A program made the translations under genes and the position numbers. From the IMG/VR virus record IMGVR_UViG_3300046822_000295, positions 1-46,660 of that record: a DNA stretch of 46,660 nt, one strand, 5' to 3'. Positions 16,350-23,596 of this stretch are shown here, piece after piece; position 1 is the first letter of the stretch, and every line of letters starts with the position of its first letter. The stretch comes from a virus. The notes beneath the pieces are model-generated. The model did no database searches, had not been told where the DNA came from, and saw only the letters and a program-made list of their open reading frames with translations.

Positions 16350-17387
16350 CTACGTCTGGAGGCCGTCTGCGGCCAGGGCGCGGGTGAAGTTGAGCACCCG
16401 GTCGCTCGATGCCTGGAGGTCGTGCGGCGAGAACCGGTCGAAGAAGATGGGGTTCTCGCGCATGAAGCTCGTCAGTACCGTGCCCCGGCGCACGCCGCGT
16501 GTGCCCTCGAGGTAGGCGATGGCGTAGGACGGATAGTTCGAGGGGTCGTCGCTCGGGTAGGCCATGTTCATGCCGTCGATGGCACCGCCCCAGCAGCCGC
16601 GCAGGGCGAGGCCGCACTGGATGAGGTTCGGGTCGGAGATGAGCGACGGGTTGATGTTCTCGATGTCGAGCCCACGGATGGTGAAGTTGTGGCAGGAGAG
16701 GAGCTGGACCTGCGAGTTCGCGGCGAACGTCTGGCCCTTGAGCGTGGGTGTGGAGTTGTTCGAGCTGAGCGAGTTGTTGATGAGCGAGGCGTGCAGGCAG
16801 TTGGTCAGCAGGATGGCCTCGCGGCCCGAGCTGTTGATTTCGTTGTTGTCGAGCTTCAGCAGCGTCGCGTTGGTGACGGCGATGCCGCGCCCGGTGGGGT
16901 TGCCGTTTCCGGTGGAGTTGATTTCGCAGCGCGAGATTTCGGTGTGGAACGAGACGCCGTTCGCCATGTCAGCGGCGACCAGGTTGATGCCCTGGGTGGA
17001 CATCGTGTTGATTTGCAGGTCGGCGAACTTCATCCACCGGAACCCGAACTGTCCCGCCGTCCCCACGAAGCTGATGCCCGCCGTGGTCGAGCCGCTGCCC
17101 TGGAGGGTGAGGCTGTCTATCTGCAACCGGCCGCCGACGCTGGCGCCCATGGCGGTGTTGGCAATCTGGAACAGCGGCACCGCGCCGCTCGTGGCGCTGA
17201 GTATCGTGTCCCGGAACGAGCCCGTCAGCGACGTGATGCGGATGCCCTTGTTGGTGATGTGGAGGGGGCCGCCGGATAAGAACGACGTGCCCGGCCGCAG
17301 CGTCACGGTGTCGCCATCGAGGGCGGTGGTCTCGATGGCGGTGCGGACAGCGGCCTCGCTGGTATCGGCCGGGGTTACGTTCGCCAT
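16350..17387 (-). CDS. Beta-helix tail spike-like protein (345 aa)
   Basis: From ATG 17387 (GGAGGTGA ribosome site overlapping the upstream stop) the product has 345 residues. The central part (about 30-270) repeats short strands and asparagine/small-residue turns (LLKLDNNEINSSGREAILLT and LHASLINNSLSSNN). This is the signature of a right-handed parallel beta-helix of the pectate-lyase or tailspike type. The short N-terminal region may be a docking domain. It follows a second beta-helix gene in the same orientation, suggesting a branched spike or a duplicated gene. Confidence 0.7.
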   Translation of the reverse strand: MANVTPADTSEAAVRTAIETTALDGDTVTLRPGTSFLSGGPLHITNKGIRITSLTGSFRDTILSATSGAVPLFQIANTAMGASVGGRLQIDSLTLQGSGSTTAGISFVGTAGQFGFRWMKFADLQINTMSTQGINLVAADMANGVSFHTEISRCEINSTGNGNPTGRGIAVTNATLLKLDNNEINSSGREAILLTNCLHASLINNSLSSNNSTPTLKGQTFAANSQVQLLSCHNFTIRGLDIENINPSLISDPNLIQCGLALRGCWGGAIDGMNMAYPSDDPSNYPSYAIAYLEGTRGVRRGTVLTSFMRENPIFFDRFSPHDLQASSDRVLNFTRALAADGLQT

Positions 17388-17389
17388 GG

Positions 17390-18526
17390 CTAGTTCACCT
17401 CCGGTGCAACGGGTGCGTCTCCGACCGAGGGGTCGGTGATGATGCCGGTGGCGCTCTGTAGGTTGCGGTAGGTCAGGAGCGACGGGCTGTTGCCGTTGTT
17501 GTTGCTGGTGCTGTCGAGCGGGTTGTTGCTGCGCGAGCGCCAGCGGGCGCAGCGGGTGTCGGCCACGTCCCAGGTGATGCCGGTGCCGTCGCCGTTGGCG
17601 CCCTTCTGCTTCAAGAATCGGTTGCCGTAGATGACGCCGCCCGCGCCGCACTGTTGAATCAGCAGCGCGCGCGTCGGGCCGTGGGTGCCGAACGCCGGGT
17701 TGCCGTAGATGTCGGACCCTGCGGTGCCGCCGTAGCCTGAGTTGAACCAGTTTCCGAGAATCATCGTGGGCGCGGTCATGTTGACGAAGTTCACCATTGC
17801 GTCCTTGTCGATGTACGCCTCGATGTTGTTGCCCTGGACCGTCGCGCCCTCGACGCCGTTCATCTCGATGTCGCGCCCGACGTTGCTCTCGAAGCTGCAC
17901 CCCTGGACCAGCGTGTTGCTGCTCTGGGTCAAGTAAAGGCCCTTGCCCTGGCAGTTCTGGAAGCTGCACCCGATGAACTTGAGCGTGGTGTTCGTGGGCT
18001 GGACGGGGGGCGAGCCGTAGGGCGGCACGGTGCGCTGGGCGCGCCCGGCGGCCGTCTGGGCGAAGGTGAAGAAGCTGTCGCGCACGGTGATGAGGATGGC
18101 GGCGTCGATGAGGAGCCCGATGTCGCCGCCGTAGGTCATCACGTCGCTAACGACGCACCTATCCACCTTGTTCGCGGCGGAGGTCCACGACAGCTTCAGG
18201 CAGTAGGCGCTCGTGAGCGGGCGGACGATGGTGAGGTTCTTCACCCGGCAGCGCCCGGCGTTCACGAACACGGAGCCGTCGATGATGGTGCCCTCGGCCG
18301 ACTCGCCCTCGAGCGTGGTGCCTCGGTTCGAGAGCGTGAGGTCGCCCCGGTAGATGCCGCGCCCGAGCTTGACCGTGCCGCCCGGCATCGTGAGCGATGG
18401 GTTGATGGGCGGATAGCCGAAGCTAGCTATCCCCGGACTCGTGAACGAGTCGAGCGCCTTCTGGATGGCAGAGCTTTCTTGAATCGAGACGTTGGCGACT
18501 GCGGTGCCGCCGTAGAACGTGCTCAC
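17390..18526 (-). CDS. Beta-helix tail spike-like protein (378 aa)
   Basis: The gene starts at GTG 18526, overlapping the protease stop as GTGA, and encodes 378 residues. After a helical leader (residues 10-35) the sequence shows parallel beta-helix rungs: GIYRGDLTLSNRGTTLEGES, GRCRVKNLTIVRPL, TTLKFIGCSFQNCQGKGLYL and GCSFESNVGRDIEMNGV. Such proteins bind or cut host surface polysaccharide. An AGCTAGCT site at 18421 is read as Ala-Ser. Acidic residues on the rungs could be catalytic, but none can be assigned by eye. Confidence 0.7.
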   Translation of the reverse strand: MSTFYGGTAVANVSIQESSAIQKALDSFTSPGIASFGYPPINPSLTMPGGTVKLGRGIYRGDLTLSNRGTTLEGESAEGTIIDGSVFVNAGRCRVKNLTIVRPLTSAYCLKLSWTSAANKVDRCVVSDVMTYGGDIGLLIDAAILITVRDSFFTFAQTAAGRAQRTVPPYGSPPVQPTNTTLKFIGCSFQNCQGKGLYLTQSSNTLVQGCSFESNVGRDIEMNGVEGATVQGNNIEAYIDKDAMVNFVNMTAPTMILGNWFNSGYGGTAGSDIYGNPAFGTHGPTRALLIQQCGAGGVIYGNRFLKQKGANGDGTGITWDVADTRCARWRSRSNNPLDSTSNNNGNSPSLLTYRNLQSATGIITDPSVGDAPVAPEVN

Positions 18527-19209
18527 GCGAGCGGCCTGGGGAACGTCGCGTCGCCCTGCTCGGCGAGAAGTTCGCGCAGCGTGGCGTAGCTGAACCAGAA
18601 CCGGCCGTTGCTGGCCGCGCCCCAGCGACCCCAGGAGTTCAGGCACCAGACGCGCTGCTGCTTGACGTTCAGGCCGAGGAGGCAGACCTCGTGGCCGCCA
18701 CGGATGCTAGCGTCCGGCGTGAGCGGGCACTCACCGGAGTTCAGCGGCTCATCGAATGAGTCGTACCAGTTGATGCCGAGGATGCCGGGCTGGAGTGTCA
18801 GCGCGCCGAGCAACTGGTCGAAGCTGAACGTGTGCGCGTAGCCGGCGATGAGCTTCAGCTTCACGGCGGCCTTCATCGCGGCGAGCCCGGAGGAGCCGGT
18901 GTCGTTCGGCGGATAGCTGCCGGGGTAGGGGTCTAGCTTCGTCGCCAGCGAGTAGATGTTGACGGCGGCGCTCTCGTCCAGCAGCGGGCCCGGGACCTTC
19001 GACGCTTCAGGCGTGCAGTTCAAGCACTGAGCGGTGGCGTTGCCGGTGCAGCTCCCGAGGTCGCCCTGGTCCAGCACGGGACCCCAGTGGCGGTGCATCA
19101 CGCTCGTCGGGGCCGCTGTGCCGGCCTGATAGCTCCAGGAGCGCTTGTCGTGCTCGATGTGTCGGCCGAGCCGTTCCGGTCCAGAGAGTTCGCGAATCCT
19201 TCGCTTCAT
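18523..19209 (-). CDS. Papain-like (C1) cysteine protease (228 aa)
   Basis: First gene of the leftward late block. ATG 19209 has GGAGG five bases upstream; the seven codons before it (from GTG 19230) lack such a site. The catalytic set is clear: the oxyanion glutamine and nucleophile in DQGDLGSCTGNA (C54), a histidine in RGGHEVCLLG (H173) and an asparagine in LNSWG (N191). No secretion signal is evident. It could process virion proteins or act on the host surface with the adjacent spikes. The family is certain, the target is not. Confidence 0.88.
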   Translation of the reverse strand: MKRRIRELSGPERLGRHIEHDKRSWSYQAGTAAPTSVMHRHWGPVLDQGDLGSCTGNATAQCLNCTPEASKVPGPLLDESAAVNIYSLATKLDPYPGSYPPNDTGSSGLAAMKAAVKLKLIAGYAHTFSFDQLLGALTLQPGILGINWYDSFDEPLNSGECPLTPDASIRGGHEVCLLGLNVKQQRVWCLNSWGRWGAASNGRFWFSYATLRELLAEQGDATFPRPLA

Positions 19210-19246
19210 TCGAGCCTCCGTGGCTAACACCTACTGCAACGTCTCT

Positions 19247-19280
19247 AGGGGGCTTCGCCCCCTTGCCCACATAAGTGGGC
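19247..19280 (-). promoter_or_regulatory. Two hairpins in the 5' leader of the late operon
   Basis: AGGGGGC-TTC-GCCCCCT (19247-19263) and GCCCAC-ATAA-GTGGGC (19265-19280) are perfect inverted repeats between the candidate promoter and the protease ribosome site. In the leftward transcript they would form two successive 5' stem-loops, as seen in phage leaders that protect mRNA. Neither is followed by a U-tract. Confidence 0.5.
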
Positions 19281-19281
19281 C

Positions 19282-19309
19282 ATTGTGTTGTTCGTCGCGC
19301 GCGCGTCAA
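19282..19309 (-). promoter_or_regulatory. Candidate sigma70-type promoter, leftward (late block)
   Basis: On the minus strand TTGACG (19309-19304) is separated by 16 bases from CACAAT (19287-19282), a fair -35/-10 pair in an otherwise GC-rich region. It points into the papain-like protease and the tail and packaging genes. Initiation would fall near 19275. Confidence 0.4.
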
Positions 19310-19368
19310 GGAGTTTCGTGTAAGTCGCGTACTGGCAACACCTGATTCAGTGTTCTCGCTGAGTGAAG

Positions 19369-19390
19369 TTATCCACAGGGATGTGGACAA
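19369..19390. promoter_or_regulatory. Inverted DnaA-box pair, candidate replication origin
   Basis: TTATCCACA at 19369-19377 is a perfect DnaA box on the plus strand. TGTGGACAA at 19382-19390 is its inverted partner with one mismatch (TTGTCCACA on the minus strand). Four bases separate them, in the most AT-rich part of the main intergenic region. With no phage polymerase or initiator recognised, host DnaA-driven initiation is a reasonable inference. Confidence 0.5.
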
Positions 19391-19557
19391 CTCTGGAACG
19401 CTGTGCTACACAGCACGTTGTCCGAGCGGCCTGGCCTGCGTTGAGCGCGGGAGGGCGGCGGCCCTGTGAACGTGCGGTGAGTGGGCCAGGCACGCACGGA
19501 GCGTATCCGGCGCACATGCTGGCGCGGTGATTGTGACGCGCGAGCAGCTCGAGCAGG

Positions 19558-19584
19558 CGACCGTCACGACCGTCACGACCGTCA
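19558..19584. repeat. Tandem 9-base repeat, three copies
   Basis: CGACCGTCA is repeated three times head to tail at 19558-19584, just downstream of the small leftward gene. No gene reads through it convincingly. It could be an iteron set, although three copies of 9 bases are also within reach of slippage. Confidence 0.6.
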
Positions 19585-19595
19585 GCCGCCACACC

Positions 19596-19832
19596 TCATG
19601 CTCGCTTCTTCGCCTTCGGTTTCGCCTTCACCGGCTTGGCCGCCTTCGGCTTCGGCACCTCGAGGTCCAGGTGCAGGAACCCCGCCAGGTCGAGATGCCG
19701 CGCCACCGACGCCGCGCAGCGATTCAGGTAGGCGCCGCAGTTCTCCGAGCCGTTCGGCCCCAGCCCACCGGTCTCCAGCTCGAGTGCTTCGTAGATGACG
19801 ACGTGCGCCTGTGACCGCATATCCTCGCTCAT
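19596..19832 (-). CDS. Small protein with basic Lys/Ala/Pro tail (78 aa)
   Basis: From ATG 19832, preceded by GGAGGAG four bases upstream, the product has 78 residues. A helical globular part (1-55) contains two cysteines, and the tail is a lysine/alanine/proline repeat (PKAAKPVKAKPKAKKRA) like histone H1 or small nucleoid proteins. An in-frame ATG at 19883 would add 17 residues. Three dyad sites lie directly upstream, so it may bind and control its own region. It stands alone between two divergent operons. Confidence 0.6.
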   Translation of the reverse strand: MSEDMRSQAHVVIYEALELETGGLGPNGSENCGAYLNRCAASVARHLDLAGFLHLDLEVPKPKAAKPVKAKPKAKKRA

Positions 19833-20415
19833 CGGACTCCTCCCTCGGTTCCATCCTCCGGGACTCCCGCCACCTGGTCCCATCGCACGGGACTCCTACC
19901 ACACCGGGCACACTTCCCCCGATGCGTTTCACTCCGCCCGCTGCCAGGTCCCATCGGCCGGGACTCCTGCGGTCCCCTTCGGGTCCCTCACTCGCCCGCC
20001 CTGTCGTGGCGTCGCGTCAGTGTAGGTGACGGATGACTGACTGCGCCGGCCTCGCGGCGGCGGCCGGGACCCGCGCGGGTGGGGTCGCCCGCGAGCACGC
20101 GAGCATGAGGCGGGAGGGTGTGCGCGGGAGGGTGCGAGCGCGTGTGTGCGTGCGCGGATGGGCTTCGCCTCTCCCCCGCATTGGCGTGGGCCGCAACGCC
20201 TTGCGAGCGCGCCGCGTCATGCGCCGAGCGGGTGTGTGCGATGCGTCGCGGAGGACGGGGGGTCCGGGGCTGTAACCTAGTGTCGGCCAACAAGCTAGCT
20301 CTGTCCAACATTTTCTCTGAATCCCGCCGCTAGCTGCCGAATCTGAAGTGGCCCAACGAGTTTGCTGCGGTTCGCCGGATGGGCCGGTGGCCGGTTGGGA
20401 CAGGAGGACTTGGGA
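19833..20415. other. Main divergent intergenic region, right half
   Basis: This stretch of 583 bases holds the operator-like dyads, then a very GC-rich part with alternating purine-pyrimidine runs (around 20130-20150) and a perfect 12-base palindrome ACCCGCGCGGGT at 20069-20080. An AGCTAGCT site lies at 20293 and a near copy at 20329. A 12-base word, TGCCGAATCTGA (20335-20346), recurs at 22999-23010 in the other plus-strand leader. No gene is supported; the rightward promoter should be here but I cannot pick it out. Confidence 0.55.
19847..19968. promoter_or_regulatory. Three operator-like dyads upstream of the 78-residue gene
   Basis: Three 22-base units (19847-19868, 19876-19897, 19947-19968) share an inverted core GTCCC-N7-GGGAC; the first has GTTCC in one arm. 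Cores lie at 19848-19864, 19877-19893 and 19948-19964, so core starts are 29 and 71 bases apart. On the minus strand each unit also resembles AGGAG-spacer-ATGG, so copies of a translation start region are an alternative origin. Confidence 0.55.
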
Positions 20416-20419
20416 ATGA
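20402..20419 (+). promoter_or_regulatory. Shared 18-base ribosome-site/leader motif, copy 1
   Basis: AGGAGGACTTGGGAATGA contains the Shine-Dalgarno and the ATG (20416) of the AAA+ gene. It is repeated base for base at 23094-23111 before the second plus-strand cluster. Its core GAGGACTTGGG also occurs twice, inverted, upstream of the RecT-like gene. Confidence 0.7.
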
Positions 20420-21531
20420 CCGATTACGCTCAGCTAGACCGGACAGCGCTCCAGAAACTCGTCCGGGAACGTGGCCTCGGGATGGACGGGGCACCGGGCA
20501 AGACCTCGTGGGTCGCTGTGTCCAGCCGCGCCACGATGGAAGCCGCGCTGCGGGCCGCTGACGGTGGCACGCCGCTCACCCTGCCGCTGGAATCGGCCGG
20601 TGGCGACAACGCGAAGGCCGCCGAGATGCTGGCCGCCGCCGTCGCCATCCTGTCGCAAGGGAAGGGCATGGACGAGGCGAAGGTGCGGGAAGTGGCCCGC
20701 GACGAGGCGAGCAAGTTCGCCGCGCCGCACACTCACGTTCTGACCGGTGGCGACCGTGAGCCGGTGGACGTGGGGACCACGCACAAGATTTACAGCCGCG
20801 TCCTCGACATGCTGGCCGATGGCCTGTGCCCCTATCTGGTCGGGCCGCCGGCCTGCGGCAAGACGCATCTCGGCCAGCAGCTAGCCAAGGCGCTCGCGAA
20901 GCATTTCGGCCACGACCCGGACTCGGGCTACATCCTGCACGCCGATAGCTGGAACGCAGACATGATGGACTGGCGAGTGTCCGGGACCGTGAACCCGCTC
21001 TCCGGGGCGTTCAATCCCACGCCGTTCTACCACTCGGTGACGGTCCCCGGCCTGTACCTCATGGACGAGCCGGACAAGATGAGCCAGACCGTGACGGGGT
21101 GCTTCAACCTCGCCATGGACAACCCGAAAGCTAGCTTCGCTTGCGGCCTCGTCTTGAAGCACAAGCACGCTCGTATGTTCGCCGCTGGCAACACGCCGGG
21201 GCTGGGCGCAACGCTGCAGTACCCGGACAGGAACGTGCTGCCCGCAGACTTCCGTGACCGGTGGACGTTCGTGAACATGGACTATGACGAAGCGCTGGAG
21301 CGGAAAATCACCCTCGCGGTGAACCCCGACGCCGGCGAATGGGTGGACTACGTGCAGGAAGTCCGGGCACGCATCGCCAAGGCAGGGACGCCCATCCTCG
21401 CCACGCCCCGGGCATCGGTGCAGGGCGCGAAGCTGCTCCTGCGGAAGTGGTCCCGGAAGGATATCGAGAACGCCGTGCTGTGGAAGAACGCGCCGGATTC
21501 CATGGTGGCCCGTGCGAAGGGAGACGCCTAG
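20416..21531 (+). CDS. MoxR-type AAA+ ATPase (371 aa)
   Basis: First gene of the rightward block. The N-terminal 50 residues are helical and SAP-like (LDRTALQKLVRERGLGM). The AAA+ core has Walker A GPPACGKT (143-150) and Walker B YLMDEPDKM (214-222), and then a region of the AAA_5/MoxR kind (FAAGNTPGLGATLQYPDRN, with an arginine-rich stretch after it). MoxR ATPases remodel partner proteins, often with a VWA-type partner. The next gene, 2 bases downstream, is the likely partner. An AGCTAGCT at 21129 is read as Ala-Ser. Confidence 0.82.
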   Translation: MTDYAQLDRTALQKLVRERGLGMDGAPGKTSWVAVSSRATMEAALRAADGGTPLTLPLESAGGDNAKAAEMLAAAVAILSQGKGMDEAKVREVARDEASKFAAPHTHVLTGGDREPVDVGTTHKIYSRVLDMLADGLCPYLVGPPACGKTHLGQQLAKALAKHFGHDPDSGYILHADSWNADMMDWRVSGTVNPLSGAFNPTPFYHSVTVPGLYLMDEPDKMSQTVTGCFNLAMDNPKASFACGLVLKHKHARMFAAGNTPGLGATLQYPDRNVLPADFRDRWTFVNMDYDEALERKITLAVNPDAGEWVDYVQEVRARIAKAGTPILATPRASVQGAKLLLRKWSRKDIENAVLWKNAPDSMVARAKGDA

Positions 21532-21533
21532 AC

Positions 21534-22415
21534 ATGCGACACACACAGGGCAGGCTTGAGCCCACGCCCAACGAGCACAAGCGCTGGGGCAAGCACTACA
21601 TGAGCACGCTAGCTGCGCTGGAGCGCCTCCAGGCACCGTGCGCCACGGAGCGCGGCGCAGCCCGCGAGAGCTATCGCGACGAGCAGAGCAAGAAGCCCGG
21701 TCGCGGCGAGTTCGGCCGGGCGTGGTACGGGAACGCCAGCCGCGATGAGACGCTCGTGCTTGCGAAAACCGGCATCGACCCGAAGGTGACGACGTTCGCG
21801 GTCAACGATGCCCGCGTCGGTCACGGTCACAGGGCCACGAACGTGCACGATGTAGTGGGCGGGTCGCTCGACGTTGGTGTGCTCATGGCCGGAGCGCCCG
21901 AGCATTTCGTCCGCCGCACGAAGCGCCCGAGCCCGCTCATGGTGAGCATACTCGTGTCCTGCTCGTGCAACTGCAACATCCCCGGCCCCACGCTCAGGGA
22001 GCGCGGCCTGCGCTTGCTGACGGCCATCCGCAGCATCGAGGAAGCGGGAGCCCGCGTGCAGCTAGACGTGAGTTTCTGCTCTGCGGGCTACAACGGCACG
22101 TACTGCTGGGAAGTCATCCGCGTGAAGGACTTCGGCGGGTTCGCAGACCCGCAAGAGGTCGCGTTCTGGATAGGCCATCCGGGAGCGTACAGGCATCTCG
22201 GCTTCGGGCTCTGGTCGCGGGACATTCTGGAAGAGTTCGATGAGGTGTACCTGCACGGTCTCGGACATGCACAGGACCCGCCCACGGAGCAGCTAGCCGC
22301 GTGGGACCTGTACCTGCCCACGCTGCGCCACGCTGGCGAGCTTGAGACCGCAGAGACGCTCGCAGAGGAAGCGCTCGCCGCAGCCCGCGACAGGGCCGTG
22401 CAGGTGCAGGCATGA
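21534..22415 (+). CDS. Predicted partner of the MoxR-type ATPase (293 aa)
   Basis: A 293-residue protein starting 2 bases after the AAA+ stop. After a charged leader, the middle (about 100-220) reads as an alpha/beta domain: HDVVGGSLDVGVLMAGAPEH, SILVSCSCNCNIPG and ARVQLDVSFC. The strand-loop with serine/asparagine in place of the MIDAS aspartate suggests a degenerate VWA-like fold. Proteins of this general pattern are encoded beside MoxR ATPases in other phages (from memory). The C-terminus is a long acidic helix. It overlaps the following gene by ATGA. Confidence 0.6.
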   Translation: MRHTQGRLEPTPNEHKRWGKHYMSTLAALERLQAPCATERGAARESYRDEQSKKPGRGEFGRAWYGNASRDETLVLAKTGIDPKVTTFAVNDARVGHGHRATNVHDVVGGSLDVGVLMAGAPEHFVRRTKRPSPLMVSILVSCSCNCNIPGPTLRERGLRLLTAIRSIEEAGARVQLDVSFCSAGYNGTYCWEVIRVKDFGGFADPQEVAFWIGHPGAYRHLGFGLWSRDILEEFDEVYLHGLGHAQDPPTEQLAAWDLYLPTLRHAGELETAETLAEEALAAARDRAVQVQA

Positions 22416-22792
22416 CCTACCCATACAGGTACCCATTCACGCTCGCAGACCGCGAGCGTTTCATCCACCCGGAGGCTCTCATGCACAACGTACTCGACGC
22501 ATACGCTTCACTCACCCGGATGCACCTGCAAACGGCCGTGCGAATCATGGGCGTGAACCCGAACGGGGTGTGCGACGGGCACACGTCGTGGGCAGCCACG
22601 ACCACTCGCGAGGGGCTCGCTCTCGCTCTGGAAGGCGTGACGCGCGACGACTCACCCCCGCCCGTGCGGGGGGCCATCGCGCTGGCATTCATCCGTGCCA
22701 ACGGCTCGCGCGGGAACGAGGTGACGCCGGAGAACAACAGCAATCGCGAAGCGCTCGCTGACATACTCGACCTGATGGCGCATGGCAGCTAG
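22412..22792 (+). CDS. Hypothetical protein (126 aa)
   Basis: A 126-residue protein coupled to the preceding gene by ATGA. It is mostly helical, with a conserved-looking centre (MHLQTAVRIMGVNPNGVCDG) and an acidic C-terminus. Its TAG stop is formed inside the octamer AGCTAGCT (22787-22794). It is the last gene of the first rightward cluster, and a strong hairpin follows 12 bases later. Function unknown. Confidence 0.55.
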   Translation: MTYPYRYPFTLADRERFIHPEALMHNVLDAYASLTRMHLQTAVRIMGVNPNGVCDGHTSWAATTTREGLALALEGVTRDDSPPPVRGAIALAFIRANGSRGNEVTPENNSNREALADILDLMAHGS

Positions 22793-22804
22793 CTGGTAAG
22801 GCGC

Positions 22805-22829
22805 GCACGTCGCGCCCATCGCGACGTGC
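22805..22829 (+). terminator. Strong GC hairpin after the first rightward cluster
   Basis: Ten-base arms GCACGTCGCG / CGCGACGTGC with a CCCAT loop lie 12 bases past the gene's stop, the usual place for a terminator. The missing U-tract suggests a factor-dependent or L-shaped terminator, or an mRNA-protecting stem. Confidence 0.45.
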
Positions 22830-22937
22830 TCACGGGCGCGCACGCTCACACAGGTGCGCGCCCGTTCGTGTGTGCGCTCGCGCGCATCACGCGCGCCTGG
22901 TTGCGCGCGCGCGAAAGTAGCTAGCTTGCTCGGCGGC

Positions 22938-22958
22938 GGCGGCATCTAAGATGCCGCC
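22938..22958. promoter_or_regulatory. 21-base palindrome, operator or hairpin
   Basis: GGCGGCATCT and AGATGCCGCC flank a single central A. The symmetry suits a dimeric repressor; as RNA it forms an eight-base stem with a five-base loop. It lies 150 bases before the second rightward cluster. Confidence 0.4.
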
Positions 22959-23093
22959 CGTAAGTCTAGACCACAAGCTACGAACCGCGCGGCACCCCTG
23001 CCGAATCTGATAGCCTGTCACGAGGGGAGCGGCCGCAGAGAGCGGACCCAGTGGCGATACGGGGAATGGGAACGCTCCCACGTGACGCAACCT

Positions 23094-23111
23094 AGGAGGA
23101 CTTGGGAATGA
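23094..23111 (+). promoter_or_regulatory. Shared 18-base ribosome-site/leader motif, copy 2
   Basis: AGGAGGACTTGGGAATGA, identical to 20402-20419, carries the ribosome site and ATG (23108) of the 162-residue gene. Identity extends through the spacer, beyond what a ribosome site alone needs. Confidence 0.7.
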
Positions 23112-23596
23112 ACCACGACGACAAGGGCCTGAAGCTCACGGCCGAGGACCGCGCGAAGCACGACGCGGCGCTCGATGCGCTCAAGAGCGTGAAGCGCCCG
23201 GGCTGTGCCTGCGGCGCGCTGCACTCGTTGCCCGAGGCACCCGTGGCCCCGCAGATGGTGCTCGACCTCGCGGAGTTTCTCTCCAAGATGACGGGCGACG
23301 ACCTCCGCGTAGCAGACCGGGCCGGCGTGTGCACCATCGACCCGGCCGAGGGCGCTCACACGAGCGAGGGCTGCTTCAAGATGGTGCCGAACATGGTGCC
23401 GAGGAAGCGGCCGCTGAAGGACAGCGACCCGTGCCCGGGGCTCTGCTTCAAGCCGGGCGACACGGACTGGCGCTTCGCGGCTGACTTGGAGGCGAGCATG
23501 GACGAGTTGCTCGTGCATCGGCATCGCTACGTGTTCCAGCGCTGGCCCAACATGGACGAGGCGCGCAAGGAACTGAACAAGGAGGCGGGCAAGTGA
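23108..23596 (+). CDS. Hypothetical protein (162 aa)
   Basis: The 162-residue product opens the second rightward cluster. It has a charged helical start, a CACG motif at about 35-38 and scattered further cysteines (NDS-like turns and DPCPGLCFKPGDTDW). The C-terminus is helical. No family recognised. It is coupled to the next gene by a GTGA overlap. Confidence 0.55.
   Translation: MNHDDKGLKLTAEDRAKHDAALDALKSVKRPGCACGALHSLPEAPVAPQMVLDLAEFLSKMTGDDLRVADRAGVCTIDPAEGAHTSEGCFKMVPNMVPRKRPLKDSDPCPGLCFKPGDTDWRFAADLEASMDELLVHRHRYVFQRWPNMDEARKELNKEAGK

Larger units (their letters stand above)
19231..19595. other. Intergenic region left of the 78-residue gene
   Basis: Apart from the late promoter, leader hairpins and DnaA boxes, this stretch holds a three-copy 9-base tandem repeat. 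Short open frames exist on both strands but lack ribosome sites and convincing codon use, so I call no gene here. Confidence 0.6.
22793..23107. other. Structured intergenic region with four inverted repeats
   Basis: This 315-base gap holds GCACGTCGCG-CCCAT-CGCGACGTGC (22805-22829), a 12-base stem ACGGGCGCGCAC with GTGCGCGCCCGT around a 10-base loop (22832-22865), alternating GC runs, and an AGCTAGCT site (22919). A near-perfect 21-base palindrome, GGCGGCATCT-A-AGATGCCGCC (22938-22958), follows. None ends in a U-tract. The right end carries the 12-base word at 22999-23010 and the shared leader motif. No coding frame is supported. Confidence 0.65.

Noticed and set aside
19527-19600. Small plus-strand gene running through the 9-base tandem repeat
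   Set aside because: No ribosome site, and it runs opposite the better supported 78-residue gene.
20130-20150. CRISPR-like or tRNA-like structure in the intergenic region
   Set aside because: No repeat-spacer pattern, no cloverleaf arms or CCA end; only alternating GC.
20033-20333. Small plus-strand genes in the GC-rich intergenic region
   Set aside because: Open frames exist but have no ribosome sites and translate to Arg/Ala/Cys-rich shadow sequence.
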